Origin: Dyadobacter psychrotolerans
Lineage (GTDB): Bacteria > Bacteroidota > Bacteroidia > Cytophagales > Spirosomataceae
Direction of reading: 5' to 3'
Assembly: GCF_004349265.1 (NCBI RefSeq)
Contig: NZ_SMFL01000004.1
Coordinates: 219,150 to 283,149, forward strand
DNA length: 64,000 bases
Under the pieces are notes generated by a model. That model searched no databases, was not told where the DNA came from, and saw nothing but the letters and a program-made list of their open reading frames with translations. This document shows positions 16,657 through 23,957 of this stretch, one piece after another (position 1 is the first letter of the stretch; each line of letters begins with the position of its first letter). The position numbers were made by a program, and so were the translations under genes.

Positions 16657-17411
16657 ATAAGCGAAAAAGTGGTTTAATAATAAGTTAAGCTTAGGGCAAA
16701 CACTATGCCACATAAAATTAATTCGCTATCTACGTATATAGCATTAGGTTAAACTTTCCCTCATTTAATAACCTTCAACATTGAGGTGACAGTCTTATCA
16801 GAGTTTTGATAATATGAGACTTCCTGCTGAAAATTGGAATAAACCTTTATCCATAATCTTAAAGGGTAGCAAAACGAATGAAATCCTCACTTTGTAAGTT
16901 TTGCAACTTGCTTTAAGGCAAATGGCGTAGACAAAAACCATTCCCGATTTACTATTAGTCTGAGGCATATTTTTTGCATCGGGACATCTGACATTGTAGC
17001 ACATCAGATTAATGTTGTGTAAAGCAATCTACACGAAAAAGTCTGTTACCGATCAGCAAGATAAGAACCTGCTATTTTTATCGGTCGGAAGGGATATAAA
17101 GCGCTTTTGCAGACTTGGCACAGTTGTTTGTTAGTTTGTGCCGGATTGAGTCATACAGTAATTACAGAATAGCAGTTATTCTCATCTGAAATGACTAAAT
17201 TGTAAGTTCAGTTTCTCTTGCCGGCCAGTAAAGTAAAACCTGGTAACAGTTACGAACTTGCTGGTCCGTAACACAGAAGGAATGTGATTTGAGACGTGTT
17301 CCTTAAAGTCAGACAATTTGATTTTAATTTTCAGTGCATGAATAATGCATACAAGACTTTTTATGCCCTAATATCAACAGACTTACCAATTATATTAAAC
17401 ATTATTGCGAT
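16657..17411. other. Long intergenic region between divergent genes
   Basis: 755 nt without a credible gene. It separates the leftward YihY/BrkB gene from the rightward glycosyltransferase gene and should hold both promoters. An 68-codon open frame on the minus strand (16798-17004) has no start context, domain or signal peptide. A small palindrome TGCAT-N5-ATGCA lies near 17336-17350. Nothing else was recognised. Confidence 0.5.
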
Positions 17412-18650
17412 ATGATGATCCGGACTCAACCCGAAAAAGAAGTTACCAAAACAACGCTTCCAAAAATTTCACTTGGTTTAGAATCTAAACTGGATCAGTT
17501 GCCGAAAAATCTGTTGTGTTTTTCACACCTCCGCTGGGATTTTGTTTATCAGCGACCGCAACATTTACTGACCAGACTATCTGAATCAGCAACAGTTTAC
17601 TTTTTCGAAGAGCCAATTTTCGAAGCCAATGAAAAGCCATTCATGATATTCTCCCAGCGCCAGCCAAATCTTTGGGTCTGTACGCCGCATCTGGCAAGGG
17701 GCCTAAGCCAGGATGAGATAAACCAGCAGCTTAGAGAACTGACATCATTCTTTTTTATCAATAAAGACACAGACGATTTTATATTTTGGTATTATACACC
17801 AATGGCACTGGAGTTTTCTTCACATATAACTCCGGGTCTTACCGTCTTTGACTGTATGGATGAGCTTTCTGCTTTTAAGTTTGCGCCTCAGCAGTTGAAA
17901 GATCTTGAGCAAAGTCTTTTTGAAAGAGCAGATATCGTTTTTACAGGCGGACATTCGCTTTACGAGTCAAAGAAAAAAAATCATGATAATATCCATGCGT
18001 TTCCTAGCAGCATCGATAAAAAACATTTTGCAAAAGCACGGGACAGCAGAATGGAACCAGAGGATCAGGCTTGGATCCAAGGGCCCAAAATCGGGTTTTA
18101 TGGTGTTATTGATGAGCGCTTTGATATTGGTCTGATAGAAGCCATTGCTACGGCAAGACCCGAATGGAGTCTAATGCTGATAGGGCCGGTTGTTAAAATT
18201 GATCAGGCGACACTGCCCCGCAACGAAAACATTCATTATCTGGGTTCGAAATCTTATGAAGAACTTCCGTTGTATTTGTCCGGTTGGGATGTAGCGCTCG
18301 TTCCATTTTTGCTAAACGATTCAACGAAATTTATCAGCCCAACAAAGACGCCTGAGTATCTATCGGGAGGAAAACCGGTTGTCTCATCAGCGATCAGAGA
18401 TGTAATAAATCCTTACGGAAAGAACGGATTGGTTTCTATTGCCAGCAGCCCGGAAGAATTTATCGATGCTATTGAGGGATATCTGGATTTTGCTGACAGA
18501 AAAGAGTGGCTCAAAAAGGTGGATAAATTTCTTTTAACCAATTCCTGGGATTTTACATGTTCGGACATGACTGAATTGATGTCTTTGGCATTTACCGATC
18601 GAAAAGTTGTTACAATGCCGTTGAACAATGTTTCAGCCGTTGGCGGTTAA
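17412..18650 (+). CDS. GT4-like (GT-B fold) glycosyltransferase
   Basis: 412 residues. FSHLRWDFVYQRPQHLLTRL near residue 38 is the characteristic opening of a group of bacterial glycosyltransferases also found fused to or beside UDP-galactopyranose mutase. VFDCMDELSAF, the GGHSLYESK loop and a C-terminal Rossmann half follow, with IGFYGVIDERFDIGLIEAIA, LIGPVVKID and the donor-site-like KTPEYLSGGKPVVSS. A retaining GT-B enzyme is likely; donor and acceptor are unknown. A clan GH-A hydrolase-like gene follows after 48 nt on the same strand, so the two are probably co-expressed and may act on one extracellular glycan. The first two codons are both ATG. Confidence 0.87.
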   Translation: MMIRTQPEKEVTKTTLPKISLGLESKLDQLPKNLLCFSHLRWDFVYQRPQHLLTRLSESATVYFFEEPIFEANEKPFMIFSQRQPNLWVCTPHLARGLSQDEINQQLRELTSFFFINKDTDDFIFWYYTPMALEFSSHITPGLTVFDCMDELSAFKFAPQQLKDLEQSLFERADIVFTGGHSLYESKKKNHDNIHAFPSSIDKKHFAKARDSRMEPEDQAWIQGPKIGFYGVIDERFDIGLIEAIATARPEWSLMLIGPVVKIDQATLPRNENIHYLGSKSYEELPLYLSGWDVALVPFLLNDSTKFISPTKTPEYLSGGKPVVSSAIRDVINPYGKNGLVSIASSPEEFIDAIEGYLDFADRKEWLKKVDKFLLTNSWDFTCSDMTELMSLAFTDRKVVTMPLNNVSAVGG

Positions 18651-18698
18651 TAGCTGCCAACAATGTAAATTTATCCCTTAACCTGATATTATACCTAC

Positions 18699-19928
18699 AT
18701 GACTGAAAAACAAAATCCGTTTAAATCGTTCTGGATGGGCGGGTTCGAATGCGCAGACCAACTCAACTTCTACGGAGATCGGGTGGATTTTTTGAATATC
18801 ACTGCGCATCTTGATTTTCTGAGGCAGGACTATGAGTTGTTAAAATTGTTCGATATTAAAACAGTGCGGGAAGGAATCAGGTGGAGTAAGGTTGAGGTCA
18901 GGCCTTATGAATACGATTTTGGCAGTGTAAAAACAATGATGATGGCAGGTAGGGATTCCGGAATTCAACAGCTCTGGGACATCTGTCATTTTGGATATCC
19001 TGATGATTTGAGCCCACTTCATCCTCATTTTACAAAAAGGTTTACAGCACTGTGTGTTGCATTTGCCCGGTTTTATAGGTCGGTCGAGCCTGATCTGCCA
19101 CTCATTGTTACACCAATTAATGAGGTTAGTTTTATCTCGTGGCTAGGCGGTGATGAGGCCGGAACCGCCCCATATTGCAGGAATAATGGCTGGGAAGTGA
19201 AATATAATCTGATGCGTGCTTACATATCAGGGGTGGCTGCTTTAAAAGAATTTGATCGGTCGATCAGAATTTTGACAACCGAGCCATTGATAAATATTGT
19301 GCCGGAATTTAATGCTTCGGTTCAGGAAATTACAAAAGCCAGAGAAGAGCACTTAGTTCAGTATCAATCCGTAGATATGTTATGCGGTAATATTTGTCCT
19401 GAACTGGGAGGAAAACCGGAATATCTGGATATCCTTGGTTTTAATTATTACTACAATAATCAATGGGTTTCCGGATCGCATGCATATATGGGTTGGAACG
19501 ATCGGGTGATGGATCCGCGATGGAGAAGCTTGTCAGAGCTAATGACAGAGGCGCACGAGCGGTACAATTTGCCGGTAGTGTTAACTGAAACCAGCCACCC
19601 GCTGGAAGACAGGCCAGTCTGGATCAATTATATCGCCGAAGAGACAGATTCGCTATTAAAAAAAGATATTCCGTTTTGGGGTGTTTGTTACTATCCGATT
19701 ATTGACCGGCCGGATTGGGATCATCTGCATCAGTGGCATCATTCAGGAATCTGGGATACGGATCCTGAGGGGATAATTTCTAATCGTATTTTGCATGAGC
19801 CTTCTGCAATTGCATTGTTGGAGGGGCAAAAGCAAGTTGCTTTATCTCTTAAAGTTGCCCAAAATCAGGAGCGTTTTTTTAAAGAAACTTCTTTGCGACA
19901 ACGGAGTAAAGTTGAATTGGCTATCTAA
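18699..19928 (+). CDS. Clan GH-A (GH1-like) glycoside hydrolase-related protein
   Basis: 409 residues, no signal peptide, so probably cytosolic. The (beta/alpha)8 features are clear: FWMGGFECADQ at strand 1, VREGIRWSKVEVRPYEYDF, LWDICHFGYPDDLSP, then TPINEV with the acid/base Glu142, LDILGFNYYYNNQWV, and VVLTETSHP with the likely nucleophile Glu297. WGVCYYPIIDRPDW near 330 resembles the substrate loop of beta-glucosidases. It is shorter than typical GH1 enzymes (about 450) and diverged in the NEP motif (NEV instead of NEP). Such proteins often lie beside glycosyltransferase genes, as here. Specificity unknown. Confidence 0.82.
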   Translation: MTEKQNPFKSFWMGGFECADQLNFYGDRVDFLNITAHLDFLRQDYELLKLFDIKTVREGIRWSKVEVRPYEYDFGSVKTMMMAGRDSGIQQLWDICHFGYPDDLSPLHPHFTKRFTALCVAFARFYRSVEPDLPLIVTPINEVSFISWLGGDEAGTAPYCRNNGWEVKYNLMRAYISGVAALKEFDRSIRILTTEPLINIVPEFNASVQEITKAREEHLVQYQSVDMLCGNICPELGGKPEYLDILGFNYYYNNQWVSGSHAYMGWNDRVMDPRWRSLSELMTEAHERYNLPVVLTETSHPLEDRPVWINYIAEETDSLLKKDIPFWGVCYYPIIDRPDWDHLHQWHHSGIWDTDPEGIISNRILHEPSAIALLEGQKQVALSLKVAQNQERFFKETSLRQRSKVELAI

Positions 19929-19944
19929 GTTTATAAAAATCAAA

Positions 19945-19985
19945 AAAAAGACCACTGTGGCAAAATCGCCGCGGTGGTCTTTTTC
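19945..19985. terminator. Bidirectional terminator between convergent genes
   Basis: A 14-bp stem with G-U pairs: AAAGACCACTGTGG on the left and CCGCGGTGGTCTTT on the right, with a loop of about 10 nt, a run of A before and TTTTT after. It serves the rightward glycosidase-like gene (end 19928) and the leftward T9SS protein gene (end 20003). Confidence 0.85.
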
Positions 19986-20002
19986 GATTTTTGAAAAACG
20001 AT

Positions 20003-22246
20003 TTAGTTCGCTTTTACAAATTTCAGCTTAGCAGCCTCCCCGGTTGAAGTTGAAACTTTCATAAAGTAATTTCCTTCATTCAGCTTTCCGACATTTATGC
20101 GATGGCTGTTTTTACCTTCGGTGATTTTTATCTGAGATGTCGACACCTTGATGCCTGAAACATTGTAGATTTCAACATTTGACAGTCCTGCATTTCTGGA
20201 TGAAAAAAGAATATTTACATAATCACTCGCCGGATTAGGAGCAACAATAGTACCGGAAATTAAACCTGGATTTACAGAAATAATCTTGCTTTTTACAAAT
20301 GTTCCGTCTGCGTCAAGTTGCTTTAGCTGGTAATAGTTTATACCAAGCAGCGGGCTTTCATCTACAAATTTATATTTTCCTATACCCACATCGGTGAGTG
20401 ACACTTTCCCAATCACTTCCGCATTTTTCATGTTTTCTTCATAACGCAGGATTTCAAATCCTTCACCATTTTTCTCACTCACAACATTCCATGAAAGTTC
20501 AACGCCGGCTTCAACAACTGAACCTTTAAATTCTGAAATATATATTGGAAGTACTCCGACTGTGAAGGAAGTCGCAGAAGGTGTAGATTTACAATTTCCT
20601 CCTTCAATCTGAAATGAATAGGATCCTGATGGAAGTGTTTCAAACTGGATTGCCGGACTGTTACTTCCAGGTGAAACCCTATTTTGACGCAGCATTGTAC
20701 TGCCCTGCATAACTTTCCAATCTATAGTATAAATTTCTTCTCCATCGAAACGGAAGGAAAGGCCAGCAGGTGACGATCCCAAAATCGCATCCAACGTAGG
20801 CCCTCTTGGGCAAGCCGGGCGGTTATCAGGCCCGGAGACTGTGAAATTTTGAACTACTGTGTTGGTAGCAATACAATCGTCCGCTGTTAACTCAAATGTG
20901 TAGGTTCCGTTAGGCAGGAAATTAAAGGTCAACGGAGCCGAAGTTGAGTTTAAATAACCGGTTTTTCCGCTGGCAACCGGATAAGTTCCGGTTAAAATTC
21001 TCCACGAGAATATATGTAAATTTGAACCTGTAAAATCAACGGTCACTCCGGTTGCTGAGATATCACGGATAGCAGCTATACCCGGACCGTTTTGGCATGC
21101 CGGAATTACAATCACAGGTTCTGTTACCGTGAATGCCAATAAACTTGCTGTAGATACACAATTATTTCCCTGAATTTCCAAAGTATAATTACCGGCTTCA
21201 ACAGAGCTAAAAGAGATGTTAACAGATGTGGTACCGCTAAGATCTCCCGTAGTATTTACATTTCCAAGAGGAGTTCCGTTTTTCAAAATCCTCCACTTGA
21301 TAGTAGAAATTCCTGTACCTGAGAAATCGAAGGTTAATCCCGTCTTGCTGACATTAGAAATACCAGTCAACGTCGGTCCTGAGGCACAATTAGGTGCTGG
21401 CGTATTGGGATCCACTTCGGGATAATTCGGAAGATTATCCCAAAAACAACTTTTTATCTCGTCCATGGAAAGTGTATATCCAAGGCTTGGATTCAAAAAA
21501 CTATTATTTTCTCTGTTTATAATAGCTTCCATAAGACCAGAGTTGTAACCAAATGGATTATATTCCCGGCCATCCTGTCTCCAGGCTGCTATTCTAAGAA
21601 AACCATTGTCGATTCTTGCAATCTGGAGCGTGTTTACATTGTCTCCGCCCCGGAATGTTCCAAGAAGAAGATTATCTGTAATCGGTTTGTTGTTACATTT
21701 AATGACTCCGTTTTCCAATGGTCCAAGATATCCGTTGGTAAAGGTGCTTGGATCCTGATCGTTGACACAACGCTTTAAAAGAGGATCACTATTGGGGTTG
21801 CTAAGCGGATATGGTGAATTGACTGCATGTAATACATGATATCTGTTATTGGTAACATTTCCTCCGATTTTTACATATATTCTGTGCTGAATAATGGCTA
21901 CGGTGAGCGGGCCGTCATTGTTATAGCCCAAAGACTGGCCGTCAGTCCAATATTGACCTCCACAATACACTTTTTCAGCTTCCGCCGCCGTCATAGTTGA
22001 CTCGACAATCTTGAACGGATCGTTCTGAGCTGTATTGTACGGGTTTGTAATCTCCAGTGAGTGATTTAAACTACCCACGATACTGAGATGCTCATCAGTC
22101 TTCAACTCATCCGATTTTTTCTCCGCCGAAAGGTCGGAAGATTCCGTTGCGTTACCCGGTGGAACGGTCGCAAAGCACTGACTGGAAGCTGCTGCCATCG
22201 TAGCAATCACCCCTCCTGAAAATAATAAATGTCGTAAAAATCTCAT
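20003..22246 (-). CDS. Secreted repeat protein with type IX secretion C-terminal sorting domain
   Basis: 747 residues. A signal peptide (MRFLRHLLFSGGVIATMAAA, cleavage near CFA, residue 26) opens the protein. About 75-290 is a unique region with many Asn/Tyr/Cys. Three tandem Ig-like repeats of about 90 residues follow, each beginning with Cys-x2-Gly-Pro (CASGPTLTGI, CQNGPGIAAI, CPRGPTLDAI) and carrying a second Cys near its end (GNNCVST, ADDCIAT, GGNCKST). After a linker (LSWNVVSEKNGEGFEILR, a fibronectin-like strand set) comes the sorting domain: APNPASDYVNI, VEIYNVSGIKV, INVGKLNEGNYFMKV. This domain routes proteins through the T9SS for surface attachment or release in Bacteroidota. The partner or ligand is unknown. 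Confidence 0.88.
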   Translation of the reverse strand: MRFLRHLLFSGGVIATMAAASSQCFATVPPGNATESSDLSAEKKSDELKTDEHLSIVGSLNHSLEITNPYNTAQNDPFKIVESTMTAAEAEKVYCGGQYWTDGQSLGYNNDGPLTVAIIQHRIYVKIGGNVTNNRYHVLHAVNSPYPLSNPNSDPLLKRCVNDQDPSTFTNGYLGPLENGVIKCNNKPITDNLLLGTFRGGDNVNTLQIARIDNGFLRIAAWRQDGREYNPFGYNSGLMEAIINRENNSFLNPSLGYTLSMDEIKSCFWDNLPNYPEVDPNTPAPNCASGPTLTGISNVSKTGLTFDFSGTGISTIKWRILKNGTPLGNVNTTGDLSGTTSVNISFSSVEAGNYTLEIQGNNCVSTASLLAFTVTEPVIVIPACQNGPGIAAIRDISATGVTVDFTGSNLHIFSWRILTGTYPVASGKTGYLNSTSAPLTFNFLPNGTYTFELTADDCIATNTVVQNFTVSGPDNRPACPRGPTLDAILGSSPAGLSFRFDGEEIYTIDWKVMQGSTMLRQNRVSPGSNSPAIQFETLPSGSYSFQIEGGNCKSTPSATSFTVGVLPIYISEFKGSVVEAGVELSWNVVSEKNGEGFEILRYEENMKNAEVIGKVSLTDVGIGKYKFVDESPLLGINYYQLKQLDADGTFVKSKIISVNPGLISGTIVAPNPASDYVNILFSSRNAGLSNVEIYNVSGIKVSTSQIKITEGKNSHRINVGKLNEGNYFMKVSTSTGEAAKLKFVKAN

Positions 22247-22832
22247 AAATAGTATAGTAGAAAATTTGGTAATAGTTAGAAATTAATAGCTCGAATAAGT
22301 TTTGAATTAAAAAACGCTAATATTTTCAAACTGATTGATTTTCAGTTCGATAGATATTTAAATTGGGAAGGGAGGGAATGGAGGTAACCTGTGGAGGCAG
22401 AATAATTCTTTGATTTTCAATTAGATGTAATTTTTTTACATAGACAGTTCTCTTGTGTTAGTTGAGTTGTAGAATGTTTTGTAGCTGCTAATGTAGTAAA
22501 AATTCATTATCATGGTCACTAATATTTGTAAAATTAATTTTGTTTTTTTTTCATTAAAATTGAACATTTTCCAATTAATGATGATTATTTGTACCTCATT
22601 TTCCCCTGAGTGTCCGGATTTTCTAACTAGGATTGTCTTGTAACAAGCGTAGATGTAATTGACATGTATGGTTCGAAGCAGTATGACTAAATATATAGAT
22701 GTTAGTCACGTAGCTGGTATTAAAATTTTAGTACAAATACTAGTAGGTGTTGACAGCCAGTAGATTAATCATGTATGATATTTTCCTTTACCCATTTAAT
22801 AATGTTCGTTGTTCACACTAAACTTAAAAACC
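22247..22832. other. AT-rich intergenic region between divergent genes
   Basis: 586 nt, visibly A/T-rich, between the leftward T9SS protein gene and the rightward VOC gene. No open frame of note, no hairpin and no repeat were recognised, apart from one possible promoter listed separately. It is the likely site of regulation for both genes. Confidence 0.5.
22750..22779 (+). promoter_or_regulatory. Possible promoter of the VOC gene
   Basis: TTGACA (22750-22755), an 18-nt spacer and TATGAT (22774-22779), 54 nt before the start codon. This fits the general -35/-10 pattern better than the Bacteroidota TAnnTTTG box, so it may be chance in AT-rich DNA. Confidence 0.3.
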
Positions 22833-23213
22833 ATGTTAAAAGACGTAAAAGCATTCAGCGGATATTCGGTAGATAGTCTGCAAACAGCAAAACAGTTTTA
22901 TTCAGAAGTATTAAAGCTGGAAGTGTCCGAGAACAAGGAAATGCCGTTACTGAATCTTCATATCAATGGCAGCAGTGATGTTATGATTTACGAAAAACCG
23001 GATCACAAGCCGGCAACCTATACCGTGTTGAATTTTCCGGTAGAAGATATTGAATCGGTCGTAAGTGAATTGAAAGGCGCAGGGGTCAATTTTGAGAGTT
23101 ATGATTTGCCCCAGCTTAAAACAGATCAGGACAATATCATGAGAGGTAACGGCCCCAGCATTGCCTGGTTTAAGGATCCGGCAGGGAATATACTTTCGGT
23201 TATCGGCGCTTAA
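22833..23213 (+). CDS. VOC-superfamily (glyoxalase/bleomycin-resistance fold) protein
   Basis: 126 residues from ATG 22833 (MLKDVKAFSGYSV); the open frame extends back to a TTG at 22809, without domain support. The pattern is that of a single-chain VOC protein with two beta-alpha-beta-beta-beta modules: SVDSLQTAKQFYSEVLKLEV in the first, then MIYEKPDHKPATYTVLNF and the closing WFKDPAGNILSVIG in the second. Such proteins bind a metal or a small ligand; function ranges from lyases to sequestration. No neighbour suggests a substrate. A shared terminator follows. Confidence 0.85.
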   Translation: MLKDVKAFSGYSVDSLQTAKQFYSEVLKLEVSENKEMPLLNLHINGSSDVMIYEKPDHKPATYTVLNFPVEDIESVVSELKGAGVNFESYDLPQLKTDQDNIMRGNGPSIAWFKDPAGNILSVIGA

Positions 23214-23219
23214 AAAAAT

Positions 23220-23252
23220 GGCCCTCGCACAAATTTGCAGCGAGGGCCTTTC
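23220..23252. terminator. Bidirectional terminator
   Basis: A perfect 9-bp stem GGCCCTCGC (23220-23228) / GCGAGGGCC (23240-23248) with an 11-nt loop. The minus-strand side is followed by seven T, the plus side by TTT. It lies between the convergent VOC gene and the small exported protein gene. Confidence 0.8.
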
Positions 23253-23271
23253 AACGTAAACATGGAGGAAA

Positions 23272-23628
23272 TTACTGTTTTCTCTTCTTGCGTTTTGTCG
23301 AGTCGGGTGATACTACTGCTCCCGACCTGATTGTTTTTTTGCTTCTTTTGACCGTATATCCTGTCTGCTCATCGGCAGGCCGTCCGGTAGCACTTCGCCC
23401 ATCAATTGTTCCCGTCGTACTAATACTACCATTATCATTAAGTATCGGACCATTTTCCTTATTGATCGTGTCTTTCAAAACGTCCGTCACTGTTGTAGTA
23501 CCGACTGTGGTTGTGCGTCTGGTTACTTTTTTGCGGTACGTTACTGTATCAGATTTAGAATTCTGAGCCAGTGACAAAAAAGGAGAAAATAGCAAGCCCA
23601 GGATAAAGATCGTTTTTAGCGTTTTCAT
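23272..23628 (-). CDS. Small exported basic protein of unknown function
   Basis: 118 residues. A signal peptide (MKTLKTIFILGLLFSPFLSL, cleavage after LAQ near residue 22) is followed by a polar, probably disordered chain with a Thr/Val-rich segment (TRRTTTVGTTTVTDV) and basic patches, ending KRKKRKQ. No Cys and no known domain. It resembles the Pro/Thr-rich protein at 4.8 kb in plan (signal peptide, Thr-rich middle, basic end) but not in sequence. I do not recognise a family. Confidence 0.68.
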   Translation of the reverse strand: MKTLKTIFILGLLFSPFLSLAQNSKSDTVTYRKKVTRRTTTVGTTTVTDVLKDTINKENGPILNDNGSISTTGTIDGRSATGRPADEQTGYTVKRSKKTIRSGAVVSPDSTKRKKRKQ

Positions 23629-23957
23629 GGTAGGTCCGGTTTATATAATGTCTATGATATTTTTTGTTGCATTAAAAATATTATTCCAAGCCGTCCGGCG
23701 GTTTTTCCAAAGCATTCAAAATTTACTTTTTGGTTTTAAATAAATATTGGTGACTTAGTAAGTTGGATATTTCCAAAGAAAAATTAGCCTTTGGCCTGCA
23801 ATTCGGATAAGATGAAGTATTGGGGCAATTCTTATCCGTGTTTTTAAAATTTAGATGCTATTTTTACTGCCATGCCCAAATATTTCCGTTGTTTTGACCC
23901 ACCGGAATCGTTTGCATAAAAATATTATCCCCAATAACCATTAATGCTTTTCACCAA
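23629..23957. other. Intergenic region between divergent genes
   Basis: 329 nt between the leftward small exported protein gene and the rightward cytochrome/HEAT gene. It is AT-rich, with no open frame, hairpin or repeat that I can support. Promoters for both genes are expected here. Confidence 0.5.
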
